From NCBI RefSeq assembly GCF_024749165.1, contig NZ_CP087190.1, forward strand, positions 2,887,501 through 2,951,500: a stretch of DNA of 64,000 nucleotides, read 5' to 3'. This DNA is from Pseudomonas sp. B21-023. GTDB lineage: Bacteria > Pseudomonadota > Gammaproteobacteria > Pseudomonadales > Pseudomonadaceae. The position numbers and the translations under genes are program-made. Below the pieces are notes generated by a model that was not told the origin of the DNA, did not search any database, and saw only the letters and a program-made list of their open reading frames with translations. Position 1 is the stretch's first letter. The number at the start of each line of letters is the position of its first letter. Shown here piece by piece: positions 17,040 to 25,494 of this stretch.

Positions 17040-17135
17040 GTGCCCGGGATTAATCAGCCCTGCCCATGAACACTTTCATTGCACAAGTGACAATCATCCG
17101 GCTCGAAGCACCGGTTATCTTCGTTCGCCACGTCA
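17040..17135 (+). pseudogene. diverged copy of the LysR promoter and first codons
   Basis: About 80 bases here match 14866-14946 closely: GAACACTTTCATTGCA, then a ribosome-site-like stretch, ATCATCCGGCTCGA versus ATGATCCGTCTCGA, and ATCTTCGTTCGC in both. The start codon has become ATC and similarity ends after about 15 codons at the 3' end of the OYE gene. It is a duplicated fragment of the LysR gene's 5' region. Confidence 0.7.
17071..17089. promoter_or_regulatory. LysR-type operator candidate 3 (CACT-N11-AGTG)
   Basis: CACTT at 17071-17075 and AAGTG at 17085-17089 give a five-base dyad, the best of the three copies. It is inside the duplicated LysR 5' fragment and about 150 bases upstream of the VOC gene start. 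Confidence 0.5.
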
Positions 17136-18230
17136 CTGATAGGCGGGATAGTCGCTGTAACCCACTTCGTCACCGCCGAACAGGCGGCTGCCCTCGAACT
17201 CGGCCAGCGGCCAGTCATGCTGCAGCCGCGCGGGGAAGTCAGGGTTGGCGACGAAGGGACGGCCGAAGGCAACCAGGTCCACCAGGTCGGCATCGAGCAG
17301 CGCCTGGCCGCGCGCCAGGGTATAACGCCCGGCCACGATGATCGCACCGCTGAATTCGCGGCGCAGTTGATGCCGGAAGGGTTGCGGAATCTGCGGTGCG
17401 TCGTCCCAATCCGCTTCAGCCAGGTGCAAATAGGCGATACCCAAGGTGTCGAGCGTCTGGGCAGCCTGAAGAATGGTCGGGATCACGTCCCGGCAGTTCA
17501 TGCCACGGGCGGTGATAAAGGGGGCCAGGCGTACACCGGTACATTGCGCGCCGATCTCCCCGGCGACGGCCCGGGTGACGTCGATCAGGAAACGGATACG
17601 GTTCTCGCGGCTGCCGCCATACTCGTCATTGCGCAGGTTCGAGGTGGTGCGCAAAAACTGGTCGATCAGATAGCCGTTGCCGGCGTGGATCTCGACCCCA
17701 TCGAACCCGGCTTCGCGCGCATGCCGGGCGGCGAGGCGATAATCTTCGATCACCGCCTGGATATCCTCTTGGTTCAAGGCGCGTGGCTCGCTGACATCGA
17801 CCATCCGCCCTACCCCATCGTCACCGACCACCCATACCTGCGCATCGGCACGCAGCGCGGAGGGTGACACCGGCTGGCCATCGTCGTGGAAGCTGGCGTG
17901 GGACATCCGTCCTACATGCCACAACTGCAGGAACATGCGCCCACCCTTGGCATGCACGGCATCGGTGACTTGTCGCCAGCCTGCCACTTGCTCGGCGCTG
18001 TAGATACCAGGGGTGAAGCTGTAGCCCTTGCCCTGGGGGCTGATCTGCGTCGCCTCGCTGATGATCAGCCCGGCGCTGGCGCGTTGGGCGTAATAATGCG
18101 CCATCATCGCATTGGCCACGTCTCCAGGCTGGGTGCTGCGTGAGCGGGTCATCGGCGCCATGACGATGCGGTTGGGCAGCGTGAGGGCGCCGAGTTCGTA
18201 TGGGGTGAAGAGTTGCTGCGGGCTGGACAT
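17133..18230 (-). CDS. Old Yellow Enzyme-family alkene reductase (NemA-like)
   Basis: A 365-residue FMN flavoenzyme. FTPYELGALTLPNRIVMAPMTRSRS opens the TIM barrel; the substrate-binding and catalytic region includes LQLWHVGRMSH, and AREAGFDGVEIHAGNGYLIDQFL holds the His-x-x-Asn pair that binds the activated carbonyl. The phosphate-binding end is GAIIVAGRYTLARGQALLDADLVDLVAFGRPFVANPDFPARL. OYE proteins use NADPH to reduce enones, nitrate esters and nitroaromatics. The ATG at 18230 with a GGAG site is preferred to the 39-residue longer reading. It is divergent from the LysR gene at 18408, its likely regulator. Confidence 0.93.
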   Translation of the reverse strand: MSSPQQLFTPYELGALTLPNRIVMAPMTRSRSTQPGDVANAMMAHYYAQRASAGLIISEATQISPQGKGYSFTPGIYSAEQVAGWRQVTDAVHAKGGRMFLQLWHVGRMSHASFHDDGQPVSPSALRADAQVWVVGDDGVGRMVDVSEPRALNQEDIQAVIEDYRLAARHAREAGFDGVEIHAGNGYLIDQFLRTTSNLRNDEYGGSRENRIRFLIDVTRAVAGEIGAQCTGVRLAPFITARGMNCRDVIPTILQAAQTLDTLGIAYLHLAEADWDDAPQIPQPFRHQLRREFSGAIIVAGRYTLARGQALLDADLVDLVAFGRPFVANPDFPARLQHDWPLAEFEGSRLFGGDEVGYSDYPAYQ

Positions 18231-18407
18231 GGGAGGCTCCTGGTCAGATGGGGGCTTGGCTGGGGTGCTGGTAGTCATATGTGGTCGAACTTGAAAGCGA
18301 GAGACATGGGCGACATCGTCGCGCTCTGTCGGTGTCTGCATGATCATTTATTGGAAATGTGCGATAAATATGGCTTTTGGCACATAACTTTTAAGGAATG
18401 CTTACAA

Positions 18408-19316
18408 ATGCAAGGGCTGGCTGAGTTGAAAGTGCTGGTCAGAACCGCCGAAGCCGGTAGCCTTTCGGCCGCGGCGCGTGAGCTGGACATCAGCCCTGCG
18501 GCAGCCAGCCTCACGCTCAAGCGCCTGGAGTCGCGCCTGGGGGTTCGCCTGTTCGCCCGCTCCACGCGCCAGCAGCGCCTGACTGTGGAGGGTGAGCGCT
18601 ATCTGGAGGCTGCGCGGCTTGCCCTGGCAGCATTGGACGAAGGAGAACGGGCGATTCGCGGGGGGCAGCAGGGTCTGGCCGGAGTATTGCAACTGGCGGC
18701 ACCTTCAGACTTCGGCCGCAGTGTGCTGCTGGGTTGGTTGGATGAGTTGCGCGTCTCGCACCCACACCTGCAGATGCATCTGTTGCTCAATGACCGCCCC
18801 AATAACCTGTTCGGCGAACCGGTGGATGTCGCCCTGCGGTTCGGCGTCCCGGTCGATTCAACCCTGGTGGCTTTGCCGGTGCTGGAGGCGCATCATCGGG
18901 TCGCCTGCGCCAGCCCCGCCTACCTTGCCCGTCAGGGGGAGCCTGCATCACCTCAGGCGCTGGCCGCCCACTCGGCGATCATCTACCAGCGTCATGGGCG
19001 CCCCTACGATGTCTGGCGTTTCAGCCGTGGTGACGAGGTCTGCGAGGTCAAGGTCCGCGGCGACTATCGCAGCGATGATGGCGAAGTTGCCAGGCGCTGG
19101 GCGCTTGCCGGGCACGGGATCGTGTACAAGGCATGGCTCGATGTCGTCACGGATGTGCGTGCCGGGAGGTTGCGCGTCTTGTTCGCCGGCTGGCAGGGAG
19201 AGCCTGCGCCGGTCTACCTGATGTGCCCGCACAGGGTTCAGGTCAGTGAACGGGTCAGGGTCCTTCAGGCCTTTCTACGCGAACGCTGCACGTCGTTGGC
19301 CGGGACGCAGGGGTAG
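18408..19316 (+). CDS. LysR-family transcriptional regulator
   Basis: A 302-residue LysR regulator. Its winged HTH is LAELKVLVRTAEAGSLSAAARELDISPAAASLTLKRLESRLGVRLFARSTRQQRLT, with an effector domain starting GVLQLAAPSDFGRSVLLGWLDEL. It is about half identical by eye to the LysR at 14898, notably across the HTH and the SDFGR segment, so the two are paralogues. The ATG at 18408 preceded by AAGGA was chosen; upstream codons in frame overlap the OYE promoter. It is divergent from the OYE reductase gene and probably controls it. A TTAT-N12-ATAA dyad lies in the shared intergenic space near 18350. Confidence 0.9.
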   Translation: MQGLAELKVLVRTAEAGSLSAAARELDISPAAASLTLKRLESRLGVRLFARSTRQQRLTVEGERYLEAARLALAALDEGERAIRGGQQGLAGVLQLAAPSDFGRSVLLGWLDELRVSHPHLQMHLLLNDRPNNLFGEPVDVALRFGVPVDSTLVALPVLEAHHRVACASPAYLARQGEPASPQALAAHSAIIYQRHGRPYDVWRFSRGDEVCEVKVRGDYRSDDGEVARRWALAGHGIVYKAWLDVVTDVRAGRLRVLFAGWQGEPAPVYLMCPHRVQVSERVRVLQAFLRERCTSLAGTQG

Positions 19317-19383
19317 GCTGCCTGCCGCTCAAGTCCGAACAGGCGTCGTCACTATGCCCACCGCGCACACTGCCAAGCCATAT

Positions 19384-19482
19384 ACCCTGCTGGCCAGGAG
19401 CAGCCTGCCCGACCTGATCATCCTCGATATCACCATGCCGGAGATGGATGGTTTCCAGGTGCTCGGTGAACAGCGCAAGTGA
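19384..19482 (+). pseudogene. fragment of a response-regulator receiver domain
   Basis: The frame reads LLARSSLPDLIILDITMPEMDGFQVLGE before a stop, which is the central phosphoacceptor segment of a CheY-like receiver (the D in ILDI is the phosphorylated residue). No start, no acidic pocket upstream and no rest of the domain are present. It lies just after the LysR gene and is a relic. Confidence 0.7.
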
Positions 19483-19636
19483 GCTGAAGGTACTTCCGCA
19501 GCCCCTTGAGCACCGAACACACCGACCAGTACCAGCGCGAGTACCAGCACATCCAACGTTGCCAGCGCACGATGGACCATGACCTTGTCCATGACTGCCT
19601 GAAAGAGTTGTCATGGCAGGTTCTCCAACCGTGCGC

Positions 19637-20770
19637 TTAGTTAACCATCACTTCGTCCAGCGCCTGCTCAAGGGTGCTGACCGTGCGCTCGAGATTGTGC
19701 AGCTTTTCGAGCCCGAACAGGCCGATGCGGAAGGTCTGGAAGTCGACCGGCTCGTCGCATTGCAACGGCACGCCGGCGGCAATCTGCAGGCCGTGGCTGG
19801 CAAACTTCTTACCACTCTTGATATCGGCGTCATCGGTGTAGCTCACCACCACGCCAGGAGCCTGAAAGCCTGCTGCGGCCACGCTCTTGATGCCTTTGCG
19901 GGTCATCATTGCGCGCACCCGATCACCCAAGGCCTGTTGTTCGTCGCAGACCTTGTCGAAACCGTAGGCTTGTGTCTCTTTCATCACTTCGTTGAATCGC
20001 GCCAGGGCATCGCTGGGCATGGTCGCATGGTAGGCGTGGCCGCCCTGCTCATAGGCCTGCATGATCTGAAGCCACTTCTTCAAGTCGCAGGCGAAGCTGG
20101 TGCTTTGCGTCGATTCGATGCGCTCGAGGGCCAAAGCGCTGAGCATCACCAGGGCGCAGCAAGGTGAGGCGCTCCAGCCTTTCTGCGGTGCGCTGATCAG
20201 CAGGTCGACTGCGCATCTGTGCATATCAACCCAAATCGCGCCTGAGGCGATGCAGTCCAGCACGAACAGGCCACCCACCGCATGCACGGCGTCGCCCACG
20301 GCCCGCAGGTATTCATCGGGCAGGATGATCCCTGATGACGTTTCAACGTGGGGGGCGAAGACAATCTGCGGCTTCTGCGACTCAATGGCCGCCAACACTT
20401 CTTCAAGAGGGGCCGGCGCGTAGGCAGCCTGGCGCCCCGTTTCAACCGGTCGGGCTTTGAGCACCGTTGTGGCCGCCGGGATATTGCCCATCTCAAGGAT
20501 CTGGCTCCAGCGATAACTGAACCAGCCGTTGCGTAGCACCAGGCATTGCTGGCCGGTGGCAAACTGCCGGGCCACCGCTTCCATGCCGAAAGTGCCACTG
20601 CCCGGGACCACCGCAACCGCCTGGGCGTTGTAGACCTGTTTCAGGGTGGTTGAAATATTCTTCATCACCCCCTGAAACGACTGGGACATGTGGTTGAGCG
20701 AGCGGTCCGTATAGACCACCGAATACTCGACCAGCCCCTCGGGATCGATACCGGGATAAATCTTCGACAT
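19637..20770 (-). CDS. class V aminotransferase (alanine/serine-glyoxylate aminotransferase-like)
   Basis: A 377-residue PLP enzyme of aminotransferase class V. The glycine-rich phosphate region is VVPGSGTFGMEAVARQF, and the Asp pairing with the PLP pyridine is in LFVLDCIASGAIWVDM. The Schiff-base lysine is K197 in SAPQKGWSASP. The order matches AgxT/SgaA-type enzymes, which transfer amino groups from alanine or serine to glyoxylate; the phosphonate enzyme PhnW is related. No pathway partner is adjacent, so the donor and acceptor are open. It is flanked on both sides by gene relics. The protein is complete at normal family length. Confidence 0.85.
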   Translation of the reverse strand: MSKIYPGIDPEGLVEYSVVYTDRSLNHMSQSFQGVMKNISTTLKQVYNAQAVAVVPGSGTFGMEAVARQFATGQQCLVLRNGWFSYRWSQILEMGNIPAATTVLKARPVETGRQAAYAPAPLEEVLAAIESQKPQIVFAPHVETSSGIILPDEYLRAVGDAVHAVGGLFVLDCIASGAIWVDMHRCAVDLLISAPQKGWSASPCCALVMLSALALERIESTQSTSFACDLKKWLQIMQAYEQGGHAYHATMPSDALARFNEVMKETQAYGFDKVCDEQQALGDRVRAMMTRKGIKSVAAAGFQAPGVVVSYTDDADIKSGKKFASHGLQIAAGVPLQCDEPVDFQTFRIGLFGLEKLHNLERTVSTLEQALDEVMVN

Positions 20771-20939
20771 GGTGTGGCTCCTTTGGCAGAGTTGTCCTTG
20801 GCGTCGACCCTGCCCTAAGCCATTGCAAATGACAAGGGATCAGGCCCACCGCAATCGCCATCCTTGTCCGACTTTTTCCTTGGCTCGCTACCACCACAGC
20901 CGTTGCAGGTGCTTTTTGTTTCTGTGCTTCCGGCTAACA

Positions 20940-21120
20940 GTCCGAACCCCATCGGTCGAGTTTGACTTGTGCCAACGTGATGCGCGCCAGTCGCACGAGC
21001 GCCGAATGGCCAGTGCCAAAGTCGTCCAGCACCAGCGGTACTCCGCTTTTCACCAGCTGGCTGATGTTCTAGATGCCATTGAACTTCCTGGGACACGATC
21101 TGGGCGTCGAGCGCAGAGTT
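20940..21120 (-). pseudogene. remnant of an EAL-domain (c-di-GMP phosphodiesterase) gene
   Basis: On the minus strand the frame reads NISQLVKSGVPLVLDDFGTG followed by HSALVRLARITLAQVKLDR, the DDFGTG loop and the following L-x-x-LKxD motif of EAL domains. An in-frame TAG precedes NISQ, the EAL motif itself and the remainder are missing, and neighbouring frames do not continue. It is a short relic of a cyclic-di-GMP phosphodiesterase. Confidence 0.75.
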
Positions 21121-21289
21121 GAATGCTAGGCGAGGGCGCTTATTGAGGACACTTTTCCTGCTCAGTGCAGCTCTTATCGCCACGTGCTAGAAAGGTTATT
21201 CCAAATATCTTAGAGCCTATCCATGCAATACCTATGACGTAGTCTAAATTCAACTATGAATTCTTGAAAAGCACGGGGAGGTGCATGCC

Positions 21290-22354
21290 ATGCGATCTTA
21301 TGCGAAAGCTGTGAGCCTTATGCTTGTACTGCTGGCAATATTTTCAGCCAATAAGTCGAGCGCGGGAGGACTGCTGGGGGATGCTGTGGAAGGCCTTTGC
21401 GGTAACTGCGGTGTAGGAAAAGCAATGGACGATGCAAATCGGCAAGTAAAAGACGCTATCCCACCTTACAAAGCAATCGAGGAAGGGGCCAGCAGAACCG
21501 TTAATGAGGCTTTGGTGCAAGCTACCGCGCCACTATTGCAGGAGTTAATTGCGCGTTCACGTGATGATGCTTTGAATGCTGGGGTCGATCAGATCCCGCC
21601 GGCAATCAGAAGAAATCTTACTGGATTTATCCCTGAGCAAATTTTGAATATTGCACGCTACAGAGTCGAGGGCGGTGGTGACTTGACATTGCAGGTGAAC
21701 TCCATCCGTTATGGCGAAGCCAATGCAATCACCCTCGATTACGTCATCGTATTCAAGGAAGTTAACGACGCCTTATATAACCCAGCGCTCTGGGTCCATG
21801 AGCTAACGCACGTAATGCAGTATCAGAACTGGGGGATCAAAGATTTTTCGATTCGGTATGTTCGTAATTATCGTGATGTGGAAGCAACAGCTTATGATGC
21901 AGGAACACAATATCTGGCGTGGGTGAGCGTGAGAAATGCTCAACAATGGTCTTCAACTGAATCCCCTAATGATACTGTGTCAACTGATATGCTAAATCGT
22001 CCGAGGTCCTCATTTCCACTGGACGTAAGCTCAAGCATGTGCGGCACGCCTATTGGTAATTGTCAAGTTAATGGCTCGGCGCCAGTTGGTACTCCTTGCT
22101 GGTGCAACTCTACTATAGGAGGAGTTGCTGGTTCGCTAGTCCCAGTAGCCGGGGCGGGTACCCCACAACCAATGCAAGTTTCAAATCCTACGGGATTACC
22201 GTCGGGTTACGGAATGCAGGCATGCGGTTGCTGGGGGCCGACTCCTACTGTTACTGCAGCTGAACCACGCTGCGGCAGTGGTTCCGTTAGATTGAATGTT
22301 TGCCCTGGGCAATGTGCTCCTGGCCATCCGCCCTATGCATACGTGTGCCAATAG
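21290..22354 (+). CDS. secreted HExxH-motif protein with Cys-rich tail (DUF4157-like)
   Basis: A 354-residue exported protein. The Sec signal peptide is MRSYAKAVSLMLVLLAIFSANKSSAG. The middle holds LWVHELTHVMQYQNWG (about 165-180), an HExxH zinc-peptidase motif with the HVxQ(Y) continuation of DUF4157 proteins; VEATAYDAGTQYL downstream may supply the third ligand. The last 120 residues are cysteine-, glycine- and proline-rich (CNSTIGG, CGCWGP, CPGQCAPGH), suggesting a disulfide-bonded extracellular domain. The ATG at 21290 was chosen because GGGGAGG at 21274-21280 abuts the GTG at 21281. It could be a secreted peptidase or toxin. Confidence 0.75.
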   Translation: MRSYAKAVSLMLVLLAIFSANKSSAGGLLGDAVEGLCGNCGVGKAMDDANRQVKDAIPPYKAIEEGASRTVNEALVQATAPLLQELIARSRDDALNAGVDQIPPAIRRNLTGFIPEQILNIARYRVEGGGDLTLQVNSIRYGEANAITLDYVIVFKEVNDALYNPALWVHELTHVMQYQNWGIKDFSIRYVRNYRDVEATAYDAGTQYLAWVSVRNAQQWSSTESPNDTVSTDMLNRPRSSFPLDVSSSMCGTPIGNCQVNGSAPVGTPCWCNSTIGGVAGSLVPVAGAGTPQPMQVSNPTGLPSGYGMQACGCWGPTPTVTAAEPRCGSGSVRLNVCPGQCAPGHPPYAYVCQ

Positions 22355-22391
22355 TAAAAAGGGAAAAGTCTAACAAATAGAATGAAGTCTG

Positions 22392-22422
22392 CGAGAGCTG
22401 CTTATGGACTAAACAGCTCTCG
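22392..22422 (+). terminator. inverted repeat after the secreted HExxH gene
   Basis: Perfect nine-base arms CGAGAGCTG and CAGCTCTCG around a 13-base loop, 37 bases after the stop codon. No T-run follows, so termination would be weak or factor-dependent. Confidence 0.4.
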
Positions 22423-22547
22423 CTCAACCATATGTTGAATCATTCTCTTGATCCTGACGCAAAACACCTTGTCTCCCCACTTTTCCCCATCCCCGCCGCC
22501 CCCCAAAATCCGCCCCTGACATCCCTCCCCGTTCAGGACCCCACAAA

Positions 22548-23282
22548 TTGCACTATTTCAACCCCCTACTACTCACCCTGGCCCTGGCCAGCACCGCCCA
22601 ATCCACCCTGGCCGCCAACTGGCAATCCTCCCCCTACGGCCCAAACGACGAAATCGGCGCCGCCAACCTCCTCACCCCCGAAGTGGTCAAGCAAGCCATC
22701 AGCCTGGTCAAAACCGGCAAGACCTCCCCCCTCGCCGTCGCCGTCAGCAAGGATCTGCCCGCCTTCCGCCACCGCAGCTTCCACCTTTACAACATCCAGT
22801 CCGGCGAACAGGCCGGCCAGACCCTGGGCAAGAACAAGTTCAGCTTCAACGATGAACTGGTCAACGGCTGGACCGGGGTCGGCACCCAGCTCAACGGCAT
22901 CGGCCATATCGGTATCGACAACGTCTACTACAACGGCAACAAGGCCGCCGACTTCGTCACCGTCGAAGGCGTGACCAAGCTTGGTGTGGAGAAAGTGCCG
23001 CCGATGGTCACCCGTGGCGTGGTGCTGGACATGACCGCGTATTACGGCAAGGCCATCGTGCCGGGCGGTACGTCGTTCACCATCAACGACATCAAGACGG
23101 TGTTGAAGCGACAAGGCATCACCCTGCGCAAGGGCGACGTGATGCTGTTCAACACCGGCTGGCTGGAGCTGATCGGCAAAGACAACCAGCAGTTTCTCGC
23201 GACCGAACCAGGCATTGACCTGCCGGCGGCCGAAACGTCGGCCGCGTGGCGGCGCAGCTTCAGATCTCTCAATCTCCCTTGA
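22548..23282 (+). pseudogene. 3'-truncated cyclase-family (arylformamidase-like) gene
   Basis: An exported cyclase-family protein whose end is missing. A signal peptide (MHYFNPLLLTLALASTAQSTLAA) precedes SSPYGPNDEIGAANLLTPEVV. The segment WTGVGTQLNGIGHIGIDNVYYNG is a variant of the family's H-x-G-T-H-x-D metal motif region, and RGVVLDMTAYYGKAIVPGG follows. Homologues usually run about 80-100 residues further; here the sequence changes after ATEPGIDLPAAE into a LysR gene fragment read out of frame, giving a foreign 14-residue tail. The TTG start at 22548 has AGGA nine bases upstream. A deletion joining two genes is the simplest reading. Confidence 0.7.
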
Positions 23283-23431
23283 GCCGGCAGATCGCCCAGC
23301 TCTAGGATCACCTCGGCCTGTCCTTGTTCGAGCGGCGCAACCAGCGCCTGTTCCTGACCGTCAATGATGGCCTCTCCTTCTCGTCCGAGGCCTGCTCAAG
23401 CACGCCGAACGTCTGGACTCGCGAGAATTAA
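23246..23431 (+). pseudogene. 5' HTH fragment of a LysR-family gene
   Basis: In the frame starting at 23246 the reading is VAAQLQISQSPLSRQIAQL, a TAG stop at 23303-23305, then DHLGLSLFERRNQRLFLTV, the second half of a LysR winged HTH. No effector domain follows and the frame ends at 23431. It is fused directly to the truncated cyclase gene, so a deletion removed the 3' end of one gene and the 5' end of the other. Confidence 0.75.
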
Positions 23432-23488
23432 TTCATGACCAAGGCATCCGCTGAGGCCATTCCAGAACACACTCGCGCCATTCAATTC

Positions 23489-24979
23489 TTAGCATCCTAA
23501 AATTTTTGCCGCTTGGATAGCAGCATTATCTGCTTTCTCGCGGATATAGGAACTAGCGATATTTACGGCTACATCAATATCTGCAGCCCGGAACATATCG
23601 ATAACTAATCGGATCTCGTGACTAGCACATTCATTTGATTCCTCCCACATCTCACATGCCTCCATACCACGGTGAAGCACCAAGCTGTAGCGCTGCGCCC
23701 AAAACTCGCGATAGCCATAGGGGATGGTATCCACTGCCCCCATCACACCTGTTTCCGACAGTCCTTCAACAGCTTTCCTGAGATAATGCCATGGTCGAGT
23801 GCTAACACCTGTGTAACCTTTCCACCAGAGCGGATATTCAATTTCCTGCACTCGCGCTCCTAAAACGCTCACTAGTGCAGAAAATCGCTCGACCATGGTC
23901 ACAGCATTAGACTCTTGAAATCTCATCGTGAGCACTAGAGTCGAGCAATGCCAGTAAAACGCCTTCTGCTCATCTCCAACCTCTATGCCCGTAATATCGA
24001 AAACGAGTGCGAATAGCGTCGAGGTGGGGTACTCTAACTCGTCATACAACCACTCCTTGCCAAGTCCTAATGACTGCAGAACAGGCATGGAGTTGTCAGC
24101 CTTTAAAAACTCGACCAGCGCATCTGCTGCATAAAGTTTATGCTCAATCTCCAAGAGCGTGAGATGAACGTATAGTGCAACATCCAGTCTCGCGGGAGTA
24201 GTTCCCAACACAATTGGCAACATCTCTTTTAGCTTGCAAATTGTATCGTGCCTAACCCCCCGATAACCTTTAAGCAACACCAGTGGATTTACAAACGAGC
24301 GACTCTCGAACTGAAGTTGCAGCAACAGCATTACCCATCTAAGCTCATTGTGCTCAGGGCCCATCTGAAATGTCATGATTGCTTTTAGATCTGCGACCGT
24401 AGCGACGATATCCCATGCTTTTTTTGTTGACTCACCAGTGGCTACAAACGGCCAAGTGCTCCTAAACTCTGACGAGTAACCTTCTCCAGCTCGAGGGATT
24501 TTAAGTAAGCTTGTGAGCGTGGGGCGAACCCTCAATCTGAACTCATATAGCGCGCATAGAACTTTAGCTGTGATGTTTGAATCCACCTCACGAAAAGCTT
24601 TGATGTCATAGCCTGTCCAACTCTTGATGTCGTCGCTAATAGACTTAAGGGTTTGCTTGGGCTCACGATTTTCCGGGAAAGATTTCAGGTACGACATCAC
24701 TCGAGCGGGGCGAGTGTTTTCTGGGGTGAGCTGATGATGGCTTCCCATGTCATAGGGTGACGGAAAGACTTCGATACGCTCTATGTCCGTAATCAAATGA
24801 TTCACAATCAGCTCCACAAGTGACTGAGCATTACCAGGCCACTTATAAGCAATTGTGTCGAGGGTGCGCACATGTATCCACGAGCGATCACGTAAAAATC
24901 TTCGGCTGAATGGTCCTTCCAGGCAGGCCTGAACCTCTGACTGCTGTTGGACTTGCTGGCGAAGCTGTTCTACATCCAC
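23489..24979 (-). CDS. 496-residue protein of unknown function
   Basis: A 496-residue, predominantly alpha-helical soluble protein without signal peptide or membrane helices. I recognise no domain. Notable segments are an N-terminal QLRQQVQQQSEVQAC helix, FVNPLVLLKGYRGVRHDTICKLKEMLPIVLG in the middle, and a tryptophan-rich part (YPLWWKGYTGVSTRPWHYLRKAVEGL). Base composition is less GC-rich than its neighbours and codon use is looser, suggesting horizontal acquisition. It lies 54 bases downstream of a 102-residue gene on the same strand, giving a two-gene unit between gene relics and the RNA-repair genes. A defence or toxin-type role would fit the context but nothing in the sequence proves it. 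Confidence 0.7.
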   Translation of the reverse strand: MDVEQLRQQVQQQSEVQACLEGPFSRRFLRDRSWIHVRTLDTIAYKWPGNAQSLVELIVNHLITDIERIEVFPSPYDMGSHHQLTPENTRPARVMSYLKSFPENREPKQTLKSISDDIKSWTGYDIKAFREVDSNITAKVLCALYEFRLRVRPTLTSLLKIPRAGEGYSSEFRSTWPFVATGESTKKAWDIVATVADLKAIMTFQMGPEHNELRWVMLLLQLQFESRSFVNPLVLLKGYRGVRHDTICKLKEMLPIVLGTTPARLDVALYVHLTLLEIEHKLYAADALVEFLKADNSMPVLQSLGLGKEWLYDELEYPTSTLFALVFDITGIEVGDEQKAFYWHCSTLVLTMRFQESNAVTMVERFSALVSVLGARVQEIEYPLWWKGYTGVSTRPWHYLRKAVEGLSETGVMGAVDTIPYGYREFWAQRYSLVLHRGMEACEMWEESNECASHEIRLVIDMFRAADIDVAVNIASSYIREKADNAAIQAAKILGC

Positions 24980-25033
24980 ATGACGCTCCTTAATACTAGC
25001 AAGCCGCCCGTTTTTAAAGGGCGGCTCTCGGGG

Positions 25034-25342
25034 CTATGCCAACAGCCCTTGGACAAGAGTTGTGTGAGCCGACCTAGGCTCGGACGCTGAGAGACGCTCC
25101 CGGATTGCCTTGAAGCGGCCCTCCCCAGATTCGAGCCGCTTCATCATCTTGAATTCGGATGCGGCAGCAACGGCTGAATCCTCAAACGACAGCTGCTGAC
25201 GTTCCCTGATTTCATCCTGCATAAAAGCCAAAACGCGGGCCTCACCGTTCTCCAGGCAGGCCATATTGAAATGGTAGTGCTCTCCGCCGGCGTGATACAC
25301 CGACTCCGATGCTTGTGCTGCACGACTGACTTTGCTTTTCAT
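25034..25342 (-). CDS. 102-residue protein of unknown function
   Basis: A small charged protein that is first in the two-gene unit with the 496-residue protein. It begins MKSKVSRAAQASESVYHAGGEHYHFNMACLENG; the closely spaced HAGGEHYH and a later cysteine might bind metal. The rest is predicted helical (ARVLAFMQDEIRERQQLSFEDSAVAAASEFKMMKRLESGEGRFKAIRERL). No family is recognised. The 54-base gap to the downstream gene and shared strand indicate co-transcription. It could be a regulator, an antitoxin-like partner or a structural subunit. Confidence 0.6.
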   Translation of the reverse strand: MKSKVSRAAQASESVYHAGGEHYHFNMACLENGEARVLAFMQDEIRERQQLSFEDSAVAAASEFKMMKRLESGEGRFKAIRERLSASEPRSAHTTLVQGLLA

Positions 25343-25494
25343 GGGTATGCCTCTCTATAGGTGGGTTCCTGCGAGACAAAATTACCTAGCCATGCGGTCC
25401 AAAAATAGGGTGACTTTCTTCAGTGAGGCATATCTCGCTCCGAAACCAAGCAGTTTGGTGTCCAGCGGAGAACTACTGATTGAACGGGTGCGAA

